This document shows, piece after piece, positions 15,336-22,860 of a DNA stretch of 37,535 nt (its first letter is position 1; every line of letters begins with the position of its first letter). The notes under the pieces are model-generated. The model was given only the letters and a program-made list of their open reading frames with translations, was not told the origin of the DNA and searched no databases. Source of the stretch: Bacteroidales bacterium (GTDB lineage Bacteria; Bacteroidota; Bacteroidia; Bacteroidales; F082); the NCBI GenBank assembly GCA_024709145.1, contig JANJXG010000099.1, forward strand, positions 1 through 37,535, in the 5' to 3' direction. A program made the translations under genes and the position numbers.

Positions 15336-16770
15336 TCCTGATAGCTTTTTTTCGTCTGAAGTTCTCGATCAGGTTGCCAATGATGATGAAAACAATGGCA
15401 AAAACAACCGCGCCATAAGTTTTGTCGATGTTGAACCACTTCATCTTTGCAGCGAGCATAAAAATGAAAATCGCGCTCGTGCCGCCGATGAAAGCCAGTT
15501 TAACGGCATAAGGACTGATCCAGTTTCGTTTGTAGATCCCCAACAGGATCACAATGGCACCAATAGCGCGGATAGCATAGCTTACATAAGCTGCGTCGAG
15601 GATGCCTTTTTGAAAGAAAATCGCCAATGGAAGGGTGATGATTGTCACAAGAATAACAAGTTTTTTGGCTACTCCAATCACTTGTTGTTCGTTGGCCTTC
15701 GGGTTGATAAAACCGTGATAGATATCTTTTGTGGCAATGGTAACAACGGCAAAATTCACCGGACCAACGGTTGAAAGTATCGCTGCCAAAATGCCGGATA
15801 GCGCGAGTCCTCCGAAAACGGGATGGATAAATTCGGGATTTGTGAGCAGGCTGGTTAACACCATTTTTGGATTAACAGTTTCCACATCAAGGAAATAGCC
15901 GGTTGCGCCTATCAAACCAAGCAGGGCAGTCATCACACCAAAAGGAGCAATCAATGCGCTGGAAAGAATGCTGGCTTTTTTGGCAGTGGCTGCATCCCTG
16001 GCAGCAAAGATAGGCTGGATACTGGCCTGAGCTGCCATGCCCCCCAGCACACCTCCCAGTAAGAGGCTGAAAGCCCCTGAGAGTCCGGCGCTGAAAGGAT
16101 TGTAAATATTACCGGGAGCTCCCTTGGCGGCAAGAATGTGTTGAAGTTCGGCAAAACCGCCAATTTTAATCATGCCAATGATCGTTGCAAGACCAACACC
16201 CAAAAACATCATGAGCGTATGAGCCACCGAGGTGATGGCCAGTGCATGCATCCCGCCAACATAAGTGTAAACGGTGATCACAATGGCTGAAATAACGATG
16301 GCACTCAGCCAGCTGATTTGAAAGATCGCACTTAACACACTGGCGGCTGTTTGCATCTGAACATAAGCCAAGGTGATGTAGGCAACAAGAAAGGCGATGG
16401 CAGAAATCTTTTTAGCATCACGGCCAAACAAAAAATCCAGCATTTCACTCACCGTATGGACGTTTTGCTCGCGATACCATTTGGCAACTGTAAACCCTAT
16501 AATGACCATGCCTATCGCAGTAGAAACATTGTAAAGAATTGGCTGAAAGGAGAGTGTATTGAAAGCTTTCTCGCTTACACCTATCGTACTCATTCCGCCC
16601 AGCCATTCCGCCGCCACCACAACAGCACAAAACGTCATGCCAAGGTTCCGGCCCGCCACAAGGTAATCAGCTACGCTTCGGCTGGCGATTTTGCGGGTCA
16701 GCAGCGATAATAATATGATGCCGGCAAAATAGGCTACCACAATCAAAAAGTAGGTGTTTGTAAAGATCAT
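15328..16770 (-). CDS. Sodium:solute symporter (SSS family)
   Basis: A 480-residue polytopic inner-membrane protein with about 13 hydrophobic helices and the family's typical opening (YFLIVVAYFAGIILLSLLTRK, then SVADYLVAGRNLG). AEWLGGMSTIGVSEKAF corresponds to the TM2 Na+/substrate region, and the conserved middle segment LSGILAAILSTVGPVNFAVVTIATKDIY matches the TM8 region that carries Na+ ligands in SSS transporters. Members take up sugars, amino acids, pantothenate or mono- and dicarboxylates with Na+. Cotranscription with a CoA-transferase and a 2-oxoacid oxidoreductase favours a carboxylate, but that is inference. The ATG at 16770 is preferred over an upstream in-frame start because it leads straight into TM1. 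It is the first gene of the operon, downstream of a -7 box at 16813-16820. Confidence 0.88.
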   Translation of the reverse strand: MIFTNTYFLIVVAYFAGIILLSLLTRKIASRSVADYLVAGRNLGMTFCAVVVAAEWLGGMSTIGVSEKAFNTLSFQPILYNVSTAIGMVIIGFTVAKWYREQNVHTVSEMLDFLFGRDAKKISAIAFLVAYITLAYVQMQTAASVLSAIFQISWLSAIVISAIVITVYTYVGGMHALAITSVAHTLMMFLGVGLATIIGMIKIGGFAELQHILAAKGAPGNIYNPFSAGLSGAFSLLLGGVLGGMAAQASIQPIFAARDAATAKKASILSSALIAPFGVMTALLGLIGATGYFLDVETVNPKMVLTSLLTNPEFIHPVFGGLALSGILAAILSTVGPVNFAVVTIATKDIYHGFINPKANEQQVIGVAKKLVILVTIITLPLAIFFQKGILDAAYVSYAIRAIGAIVILLGIYKRNWISPYAVKLAFIGGTSAIFIFMLAAKMKWFNIDKTYGAVVFAIVFIIIGNLIENFRRKKAIRNE

Positions 16771-16812
16771 TTTATTTAAATTAAGGTGTAAAACTTTACA
16801 GAAAATATGCGG

Positions 16813-16820
16813 CAAAACTA
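16813..16820 (-). promoter_or_regulatory. -7 promoter box of the symporter operon
   Basis: On the minus strand this reads TAGTTTTG, an exact TAnnTTTG, 42 bp before the symporter ATG. It would give a leader of about 36 nt for the four-gene transcript. No -33 element with good spacing is visible. Confidence 0.5.
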
Positions 16821-17050
16821 TGAAATTATTGTATTGTTAATGGAATAACACAAGCCTAAAATACTTGTCTTTATTCAAACTTATAAAGATTCTAAATAGC
16901 TGTTTCCGGATTCGCTTATCTATGAGTGTGCGAAATTGTACACTGACATTCTCTGGCTTTCATACAATCAATAATTACACTTTCAAGGTTAGAGATACAG
17001 CTTTTTTAGTGTATCCTAAAAACACTGAAACCAGATCTCAAAATTTCTTC

Positions 17051-17058
17051 TACATTTG
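17051..17058 (+). promoter_or_regulatory. -7 promoter box of the CDF transporter gene
   Basis: TACATTTG matches TAnnTTTG and lies 34 bp before the ATG at 17093. No clear -33 TTG is seen at the usual distance. Confidence 0.45.
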
Positions 17059-17092
17059 CCTTCGCCGTTGCCGGCATTAACAGGCTCTACCT

Positions 17093-18061
17093 ATGACAAC
17101 AGTTTTAACCCCTCGTCAGAAAAAGATTATCAAGGCATCCAACATCAGCTTGTTGGGCAATGCAAGCCTTGCGGTAATCAAAATCATCGCAGGCTATCTG
17201 TCAGGAAGTCTGGCTGTTGTTGCAGACGGGATTGATTCACTGAGTGATGTATTCACTTCATTCATCACACTTTTCACTGCAAAAATTATTACGCGTCCGC
17301 CAAACCGTCGCCACCCATACGGTTACGACAAAGCTGATACAGTTGCTTCAAAACTGGTTGCTTTTGTCATTTTCTTTGCCGGGGCACAGCTGGCCATTTC
17401 CACGGTGCACAACCTGATGGAGGAAACAGTGCGTGAAATTCCATCGCCTTATGCCATCATCGTAATCCTTGTTTCAATTGTTGGTAAGCAATTGCTGGCT
17501 GGTTATTTGCGCAAAACAGGCAACCAAATCGACAGCCCTATGCTTCGTGCCAATGCCCGGAACATGCAAAACGACGTCATCATTTCAGTTTCGGTGCTGA
17601 CGGGTCTCGTGATGACCCACATGCTCAAAATGCCTGTGCTAGATACGATTACTGCCTTGGCTGTGAGTGTCTGGATAATGTTTATCGCCATCAGAATGAT
17701 CATCACCACAAGCCGGGAATTAATGGATGGCGTTGAAGATCAGACGATTTATTCCACGATCATTCAAGCTGCCGGCTCGGTTGAAAAAGCCAGAAACCCA
17801 CACAGGATCAGAGCCAGAAAAATGGCTCATTATTATATGATCGCTCTGGATGTAGAAGTGGATGGTAACCTAAGTTTGTTTGAAGCCCATACAGTTGGTC
17901 ATCAGGTGGAAGACATGATTCGAAAAGCGATTCCCAGCACCTATGATGTGGTAGTGCATATGGAGCCATTTGGTGTGCAGCATCCCGCCGAGGCATTTGG
18001 TATCTCAGAGAAAAACCTCCATACTGATGAGTCCCGGCCATTGAATTCAGCTGACAAATAA
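17093..18061 (+). CDS. Cation diffusion facilitator metal exporter
   Basis: The 322-residue product is a CDF antiporter that exports a divalent metal for protons across the inner membrane: six helices (about 18-225) and a cytosolic ferredoxin-like C-terminal domain (about 226-300, YYMIALDVEVDGNLSLFEAHTVGHQVEDMIRKAIP). Aligned by eye to FieF/YiiP, the intramembrane site A is Asp48, Asp52 (GIDSLSDV) and Asn157, Asp161 (ARNMQNDV). The usual TM5 His is therefore Asn, and the cytosolic-loop His is Tyr78 (HPYGYDKAD). This DD-ND site suggests a preference other than Zn, for example Mn or Fe, as inference. No metal regulator is adjacent. The next gene starts 54 bp downstream behind its own promoter. 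Confidence 0.92.
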   Translation: MTTVLTPRQKKIIKASNISLLGNASLAVIKIIAGYLSGSLAVVADGIDSLSDVFTSFITLFTAKIITRPPNRRHPYGYDKADTVASKLVAFVIFFAGAQLAISTVHNLMEETVREIPSPYAIIVILVSIVGKQLLAGYLRKTGNQIDSPMLRANARNMQNDVIISVSVLTGLVMTHMLKMPVLDTITALAVSVWIMFIAIRMIITTSRELMDGVEDQTIYSTIIQAAGSVEKARNPHRIRARKMAHYYMIALDVEVDGNLSLFEAHTVGHQVEDMIRKAIPSTYDVVVHMEPFGVQHPAEAFGISEKNLHTDESRPLNSADK

Positions 18062-18071
18062 CTTCATGCTG

Positions 18072-18100
18072 TTGCCTTAACAGTGGATTGTGTATTTTTG
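18072..18100 (+). promoter_or_regulatory. Candidate promoter of the secreted unknown protein gene
   Basis: TTG at 18072-18074 and TATTTTTG at 18093-18100 are 18 bp apart, matching the Bacteroidota -33/-7 pattern. Transcription would start near 18107, so the GTG at 18083 cannot be the start and the ATG at 18116 is chosen. Confidence 0.6.
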
Positions 18101-18115
18101 TCCAAACGATTGCGC

Positions 18116-19681
18116 ATGTCAGCCCGCTTTTTGATGTTTTTTGTCATTCTCCTTTCCTTGCCATTCAACTCTGAATCGCAGGTGCTCGAGCCTGTGCGTA
18201 CCGAGATTCCGGCAAGAATCGATGCTCCTGGTTATTACAAATTGTTGTTGGGTGAAAGGGGGATGCTCCATTATTATGAAAGTACCGATTTCAACGAGGA
18301 TGGAAAACGTAAATGGTTTTTCAGTTTGTACGATACCGGGTTCAGAGAGCAATGGACCCAAAGCCTCGGATTGATGGATGGCTATGGACTCGCTGGTTCG
18401 GTGGTAACTTCGAAATATGCTTTTATGCTGTTTTCGACAAACACTTCGCGAAAAAGCAACCAAAGAGGATATGAATTGCTGCGTTTCGATGCCGGAAGCG
18501 GAACTTTTCAACTTATGGGCAGCTTACTTCCCGAAAAGGCCGAAATTCAAGGATTTACGGCCCTGCTCAACCTGGCATTTATTGGCGTGAATCTCCCAGA
18601 TTACCAAAGTGATTTGCTCATGATTAACATGGATCAGCTCATCACAACCAGCCTTTCACACGGCATCAGCGGACAAAACATCATTCAGGCGGTGCAGGCC
18701 GATGAGAAAAGTGGTAAATTTATTGTGGGGTTTAAACGTTTTACCAACAATCGTTTTGAGGAGGAAGTGTTTCAAATTTATAACAATGAAGGAATTCAGC
18801 GGCAGACATTTAGCTATAAACTTGATCCAAACTACCTTCATTCTTATTTGTTGAACTTCGACACTGTTGGTAACCTGATTGTGGCAGGAAGCTACGACAA
18901 CAACGCCGGTGGCCGGAATGCTGCCAAAGATGCTGCAAATCAGGATGCCCTGACTTTTGAATCGAAAGGATTGTTTTTTTTGAGATTCACCGAACAAGGG
19001 ATTGAAACCCAGCGTTTTTATCCGTTTGAGAGTTTTGGAAATATTTACAGGGCACTCCCTACTGACGAACTCATGCGGGCCCGACAGCGACAAGCCCGGT
19101 CGAAGGAAGGAGCACGACAGCCGGCTGATATTTCCTTTCAGTTCTTTAAACCAAGGTTGATTCAGCACCATGATTTCATGGTTTTTGCTGCCGAGGCATT
19201 CAAACCCCAATACCGGCTCGAAACACGCATGGATTATGATTTTTATGGCCGGATGGTTCCCTATACCTATTCAATATTTGAAGGCTACAACTATTTTTCA
19301 GCTTTGATTGTCGCTTTCGATCAGCAGGGAAACCTCATCTGGAGCAATGATGTGGAGCTGCGTGATATACTGCTTCCCTACCTTCAAAATGTTGTAACTG
19401 TTCAGCTCGATGGCATCGACGTGGTTGCATCATATGTGACGGAAGGTGTTATCACTTCAAAAGTTGTTGGACCTGACGGTAAAGAAAAAGGTCAGACTGA
19501 ACAGGTGAAAATAGAAAGTACTTTTGCCAATGACCGACTGCTTGAAGAAAATTTTACGGATGTCACTTATTGGTATGATAAGTACTTCCTCGTCTCAGGA
19601 TATCAAAAAATTTCCAATAATAAGCTTCGGACTGACAATCCAAGAACTGTCTATTTTTTGCAAAAGCTTGTTTTTGAATGA
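18116..19681 (+). CDS. Secreted protein of unknown function, 521 residues
   Basis: I do not recognise a family. The protein has a cleavable signal peptide (SARFLMFFVILLSLPFNSESQ) and no further membrane segment, so it should be periplasmic or surface-exposed. Its body is rich in short beta-strand-like stretches separated by polar turns, with recurring hydrophobic pairs before Phe/Asp/Gly such as LLNFDTVGNLIVAGSYD, LLRFDAGSGTF and ALIVAFDQQGNLIWSND. These resemble the FDxxGN turns of propeller or WD-like repeat proteins; a beta-propeller is a guess. A basic low-complexity stretch (RARQRQARSKEGARQPAD) lies around residue 330. There is no Por-secretion C-terminal domain. It has its own promoter, and its neighbours give no functional hint. 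Confidence 0.8.
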   Translation: MSARFLMFFVILLSLPFNSESQVLEPVRTEIPARIDAPGYYKLLLGERGMLHYYESTDFNEDGKRKWFFSLYDTGFREQWTQSLGLMDGYGLAGSVVTSKYAFMLFSTNTSRKSNQRGYELLRFDAGSGTFQLMGSLLPEKAEIQGFTALLNLAFIGVNLPDYQSDLLMINMDQLITTSLSHGISGQNIIQAVQADEKSGKFIVGFKRFTNNRFEEEVFQIYNNEGIQRQTFSYKLDPNYLHSYLLNFDTVGNLIVAGSYDNNAGGRNAAKDAANQDALTFESKGLFFLRFTEQGIETQRFYPFESFGNIYRALPTDELMRARQRQARSKEGARQPADISFQFFKPRLIQHHDFMVFAAEAFKPQYRLETRMDYDFYGRMVPYTYSIFEGYNYFSALIVAFDQQGNLIWSNDVELRDILLPYLQNVVTVQLDGIDVVASYVTEGVITSKVVGPDGKEKGQTEQVKIESTFANDRLLEENFTDVTYWYDKYFLVSGYQKISNNKLRTDNPRTVYFLQKLVFE

Positions 19682-19727
19682 GATGTGAACGTAATTATCG
19701 TATCTTTTTTAAATGGTACGATTTTTG

Positions 19728-19735
19728 TAATTTTG
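19728..19735 (+). promoter_or_regulatory. -7 promoter box of the methyltransferase gene
   Basis: TAATTTTG matches TAnnTTTG and lies 64 bp before the ATG at 19800. Its position argues against translation of the short frame starting at 19685. Confidence 0.4.
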
Positions 19736-19799
19736 GCGGCTTATCTTTTTAGTTTAACCGGTGACTTTTTTTTAGAGAAAATTCACCAAATACAGATTT

Positions 19800-20594
19800 A
19801 TGCAAAAGAGGTTTCACAGAATGGGTGCTTTTCTGAACTATCTGCTCGAAAAAAAGGGCCCGCACAGCATTCACTCACCTTTTATATATGACTTTTCAAC
19901 GAAAGTTTTGCAAAACCACACAAACCTTAAGGGTTATGCAAAGATTGAAAAAGCGAGGAAAGAAATGTTTTCAAACCGCAATGTAATCGAGACCGTTGAT
20001 TTTGGTTCAGGTGCAGGAGAGAAGCAATTCTCGACATACAGGGCTCGGGTTAGCCAACTAGCCAAGGCGCGCAGCTCGCACATCAGGTATTACAAACTGC
20101 TTCACCGCATTACTGAATATTTTAAACCCGAGACGATGCTTGAGTTTGGCACATCAACCGGATTGAGCGCCATAAGCCTTGCTACGGGCAATCCCACCGG
20201 ACGACTGATTACGATGGAGGGCTGTGCTTCGGTGTCGCATGTGGCCAGCAGCCTGCTTTCTCGCTTAAAGGTCGACAATGTTGAATATGCAATCGGTAAT
20301 TTCAATCATGTGCTATCGGCCAACCTTGAAACTGTCAAACAACTTGATCTTGTGTTTTTTGATGGCAACCACCGTAAAGAGCCAACACTGAATTATTTCC
20401 ATCATTGCCTCACCAAAGCCGGTGAAAACAGTATCTTTATTTTCGATGATATCCATTGGTCGGCCGATATGGAAGAAGCATGGATTGCCATTCAAAAACA
20501 CGAACAGGTTACCTTGTCGGTTGACTTGTTTCAGTTTGGCATTGTTTTTTTTAGGAAGGGTGTCGAAAAACAGCATTTTGTACTGAGTATGTAA
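19800..20594 (+). CDS. Class I SAM-dependent methyltransferase (O-methyltransferase-like)
   Basis: A 264-residue cytosolic protein. After an N-terminal [22 protein letters not shown], typical of a Bacteroidota subgroup, it has a Rossmann methyltransferase core: [16 protein letters not shown] is motif I (the SAM-binding loop, Gly-rich), LITMEGC follows as the acidic strand-2 region, and [19 protein letters not shown] matches motif IV of metal-dependent O-methyltransferases (the D-x-x-H region), followed by FIFDDIHW. This suggests a caffeoyl-CoA-type (cation-dependent) O-methyltransferase fold. The acceptor is unknown. The gene ends just before the MacB-type ATPase gene, whose promoter box abuts this stop, so the two are probably separate units. 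Confidence 0.8.
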   Translation: MQKRFHRMGAFLNYLLEKKGPHSIHSPFIYDFSTKVLQNHTNLKGYAKIEKARKEMFSNRNVIETVDFGSGAGEKQFSTYRARVSQLAKARSSHIRYYKLLHRITEYFKPETMLEFGTSTGLSAISLATGNPTGRLITMEGCASVSHVASSLLSRLKVDNVEYAIGNFNHVLSANLETVKQLDLVFFDGNHRKEPTLNYFHHCLTKAGENSIFIFDDIHWSADMEEAWIAIQKHEQVTLSVDLFQFGIVFFRKGVEKQHFVLSM

Positions 20595-20602
20595 TACCTT
20601 TG
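20595..20602 (+). promoter_or_regulatory. -7 promoter box of the MacB/LolD-type ATPase gene
   Basis: TACCTTTG matches TAnnTTTG and begins on the base after the preceding stop codon. The ATG at 20627 follows 24 bp later, preceded by GAAGGA, one of the few Shine-Dalgarno-like sequences in the window. Confidence 0.45.
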
Positions 20603-20626
20603 CAGGCTACAAAAGTTGAAGGAAGC

Positions 20627-21334
20627 ATGGAAAACAGCGTCATTAGTATCACAGGGATTTCACGTCATTACAAAGTAGGTTCCGAAACCGTCAAGGCATT
20701 GCGCAATGTTGATCTCGAAATCAAGCGAAATGAATATGTGGCATTGATGGGGCCTTCGGGTTCGGGCAAGTCAACCCTGATGAACATCCTTGGCTGCCTT
20801 GACACACCCACCTCCGGTAAATACCTCCTGAATGGGCACGATGTAAGCAGCATGAACGACAATCAGCTGGCTGAAATCAGGAACAAAGAGATCGGATTTA
20901 TTTTCCAAACATTCAATTTGCTGCCCCGGTCAACCGCTCTGGAGAATGTGATGCTGCCGCTTGTTTATGCCGGAATAAACAAAGCCACTCGTGTTGAAAT
21001 GGCTGAGAAGGTGATTTCAGATGTTCAACTCACCGACCGTATGACACATAAGCCCAATGAGTTATCAGGAGGTCAACGCCAGCGTGTGGCCATTGCAAGG
21101 GCATTGGTTAACAATCCTTCCATATTGCTGGCTGATGAGCCGACGGGTAACCTTGACTCAAAAACATCGATCGAAATCATGGGGCTGCTACAGGAGATTC
21201 ACCGCAAAGGCAACACCATCATAGTGGTTACACACGAAGAAGACATCGCCAAGCACGCTCACCGCATCATCAGGCTCAAGGACGGGCTGATCGAATCGGA
21301 TGAGATCAACCAACACATTAGTTTCATTTCCTGA
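20627..21334 (+). CDS. ABC transporter ATPase, MacB/LolD type
   Basis: A 235-residue ATPase with Walker A GPSGSGKS (42-49), Q-loop [10 protein letters not shown], signature LSGGQRQ, Walker [13 protein letters not shown] and H-loop VTHE. The sequence belongs to the MacB/LolD/FtsE branch, which powers lipoprotein extraction, macrolide or peptide export, or mechanotransmission through a partner with a large periplasmic domain, not substrate import. No permease gene is next to it, so the partner must be encoded elsewhere. The frame can be extended to a TTG at 20600, inside the promoter box, so the ATG at 20627 is chosen. The 87 bp to the next gene hold no obvious terminator. Confidence 0.88.
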   Translation: MENSVISITGISRHYKVGSETVKALRNVDLEIKRNEYVALMGPSGSGKSTLMNILGCLDTPTSGKYLLNGHDVSSMNDNQLAEIRNKEIGFIFQTFNLLPRSTALENVMLPLVYAGINKATRVEMAEKVISDVQLTDRMTHKPNELSGGQRQRVAIARALVNNPSILLADEPTGNLDSKTSIEIMGLLQEIHRKGNTIIVVTHEEDIAKHAHRIIRLKDGLIESDEINQHISFIS

Positions 21335-21421
21335 TTTTTATTCGCAGAAAAGAACATTTCACCTTCAGAAGTGTTGATAGATTGAAAAATCTGTCATTGT
21401 TGCTTTCATCTTCTATATCAA

Positions 21422-21976
21422 ATGAAAATTTATACCAAAACCGGTGATTCCGGAAAGACTTCGCTTATTGGTGGAACGCGGGTACCGAAATATCATGCAA
21501 GAATTGAAGCCTATGGCACGGTGGATGAGTTGAATGCGTTTGTCGGACTTTTGCGCGATCACCTTGCTGAAGACGACGATAACCGCGATGTTTTACTCGG
21601 CATACAGGAAAAGCTTTTCAGGCTTGAATCGCATCTGGCCGAAGATCAGGAAGGTTTGTTAACCAAGTGGTTGCCGGAGCTCACCGATGAACATGTGAGT
21701 TTTCTTGAGTTGGAAATGGATCGCATGAATGAACAGCTCCCGGAACTAACAAATTTCATCTTGCCCGGAGGACATCCAATCGTTTCGTATTGTCATGTGG
21801 CACGCACTGTTTGCCGCAGGGCTGAGAGGATTTCGACACAGCTTTCGGAAAACTATCCCGTCCGATCCATTGACCTGAAATACCTTAACCGCCTTTCTGA
21901 TTACTTTTTTGTGCTTGGACGCCACTACTCTTACACCACAGGTAGCAGCGAAATTCTCTGGAACCCACAGCAGTAG
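21422..21976 (+). CDS. Cob(I)alamin adenosyltransferase, PduO type
   Basis: The 184-residue enzyme moves the adenosyl group of ATP to reduced cobalamin, making adenosylcobalamin. The PduO family is recognised by the N-terminal ATP-binding stretch MKIYTKTGDSGKTSLIGG, by EAYGTVDELNAFVGLLR, by LPGG followed by CHVARTVCRRAERI, and by the C-terminal YLNRLSDYFFVLGR. The protein is a five-helix bundle that works as a trimer. Length and motifs are complete. No other cobalamin gene or cobalamin riboswitch is visible; only 87 bp separate it from the upstream gene. It implies that the organism uses B12-dependent enzymes such as methylmalonyl-CoA mutase, encoded elsewhere. Confidence 0.95.
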   Translation: MKIYTKTGDSGKTSLIGGTRVPKYHARIEAYGTVDELNAFVGLLRDHLAEDDDNRDVLLGIQEKLFRLESHLAEDQEGLLTKWLPELTDEHVSFLELEMDRMNEQLPELTNFILPGGHPIVSYCHVARTVCRRAERISTQLSENYPVRSIDLKYLNRLSDYFFVLGRHYSYTTGSSEILWNPQQ

Positions 21977-22003
21977 AGCCATTGAGCTATGTTTCGTTTT
22001 TTC

Positions 22004-22033
22004 TTGACAAAGGCTGAAAAAAAATTACTTTTG
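22004..22033 (+). promoter_or_regulatory. Strong candidate promoter of the DUF2795 gene
   Basis: TTG at 22004-22006 (within TTGACA) and TACTTTTG at 22026-22033 are 19 bp apart, the best -33/-7 match in the window. The start near 22040 gives a leader of about 22 nt before the ATG at 22062. Confidence 0.65.
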
Positions 22034-22061
22034 CAAAAAATTTCACTAACACCATAAAACG

Positions 22062-22283
22062 ATGTACTGGACACTAGAATTGGCCTCAAAACTTGAAGAT
22101 GCACCCTGGCCTGCCACCAAGGAAGAGTTGCTCGAATGGGCAACAAGAACAGGTGCTCCCCAGGAAGTTATTGAGAATTTGATGGAGATGGAGGATGAAG
22201 GCGAGATATACGAGCGCATCGAAGATATTTGGCCGGATTATCCGACAAAAGAAGACTTCTTCTTTCATGAAGATGAATACTAA
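22062..22283 (+). CDS. DUF2795 small acidic protein
   Basis: A 73-residue highly acidic cytosolic protein. It starts MYWTLELASKLEDAPWPATKEELL, continues with TRTGAPQEVIENLMEMEDEGEIYE and ends DYPTKEDFFFHEDEY, which I recognise as the very conserved small DUF2795 protein of Bacteroidota. Function is unknown; other DUF2795 domains are small helical domains, sometimes proposed to bind nucleic acid, but the negative charge here argues against simple DNA binding. A strong promoter upstream and a strong terminator immediately downstream mark it as an independent, probably well-expressed monocistronic gene. Confidence 0.88.
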   Translation: MYWTLELASKLEDAPWPATKEELLEWATRTGAPQEVIENLMEMEDEGEIYERIEDIWPDYPTKEDFFFHEDEY

Positions 22284-22285
22284 AC

Positions 22286-22313
22286 AAAAAACCGGCTCAG
22301 TCCGGTTTTTTTT
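22286..22313. terminator. Bidirectional rho-independent terminator
   Basis: AAAAAACCGG (22286-22295) and CCGGTTTTTT (22302-22311) form a 10-bp stem around a 6-nt loop, with T-tracts on the 3' side in both directions. It ends the DUF2795 gene from the left and the rsmD operon from the right. The rsmD stop codon lies at the edge of the stem. Confidence 0.88.
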
Positions 22314-22860
22314 ATAGAGGTTCTTTCCCGAAGAAGCTAAAATGTACTTTACCGTATCTCCTCGTGTCGAAAATATTCGGATGATCGATGAACCGGATGT
22401 TTTTGGAGTGTTCAAGCACAAGGATTCCTTCCTCCTTCAAGAGATTCTTTTCCAGCACAGTAGAGAGCATTTCGTCGTACTGTTCCTTAGGTAAATCATA
22501 AGGAGGGTCGGCAAAAATCAAGTCGAAGGGTGAAGAAAGGGATTTGAGAAACCTGAAAACATCCGCACGTATAACTTGTAAACTACTCATTTGTAACAGT
22601 TTGGCCGTTTCTGTTATAAATTGAGTGCATTTAGGATGTTGATCAACAGCAACGATCTTGCCACATCCACGGGAGGCCATTTCATAAGCAATGCTTCCTG
22701 TCCCCGAAAAAAGGTCGAGGGCAGCCAGTCCTTCAAAGTCGATTTCGTTGGAAAGGATGTTAAACAAGCTTTCTTTGGCCATGTCGGTTGTGGGCCTTAC
22801 CGGCAAACCGGCCGGCACGTGGATTAAGCGCCTTTGGTGGCTACCTTTTATAATTCGCAT
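22312..22860 (-). CDS. rsmD: 16S rRNA (guanine(966)-N(2))-methyltransferase
   Basis: RsmD methylates N2 of G966 in helix 31 of 16S rRNA, using SAM, on assembled 30S subunits. The 182-residue product has the family layout: MRIIKGSHQRRLIHVP with VRPTTDMAKESLFNIL at the N-terminus, motif I ALDLFSGTGSIAYEMASRGC, the acidic strand-2 motif IVAVDQHP, and motif IV FADPPYDLP, the N2-guanine DPPY catalytic loop. It is the last gene of an operon with the DUF3822 protein (13-bp overlap). The rsmD-DUF3822 pairing is common in Bacteroidota. Confidence 0.95.
   Translation of the reverse strand: MRIIKGSHQRRLIHVPAGLPVRPTTDMAKESLFNILSNEIDFEGLAALDLFSGTGSIAYEMASRGCGKIVAVDQHPKCTQFITETAKLLQMSSLQVIRADVFRFLKSLSSPFDLIFADPPYDLPKEQYDEMLSTVLEKNLLKEEGILVLEHSKNIRFIDHPNIFDTRRYGKVHFSFFGKEPL

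Larger units (their letters stand above)
16771..17092. other. 322-bp divergent intergenic region, no gene recognised
   Basis: This AT-rich stretch separates the minus-strand symporter operon from the plus-strand CDF gene. It contains a -7 box for each direction (16813-16820 minus, 17051-17058 plus). A 71-codon frame at 16865-17080 lacks recognisable features and is not called. I see no convincing large hairpin, riboswitch or repeat. Confidence 0.6.

Noticed and set aside
16993-17030. Hairpin AGTGT/ACACT near the CDF promoter
   Set aside because: The stem is only 5 bp in AT-rich sequence and is expected by chance.
16865-17080. 71-codon frame between the symporter and CDF genes
   Set aside because: No recognisable domain, membrane or signal pattern, and it covers the CDF promoter box.
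19685-19891. 68-codon frame before the methyltransferase gene
   Set aside because: It overlaps the methyltransferase in another frame, contains that gene's probable promoter box and has no family features.
21335-21421. Cobalamin riboswitch before the adenosyltransferase gene
   Set aside because: The gap is 87 bp, too short for the full element, and no B12-box-like sequence is visible.
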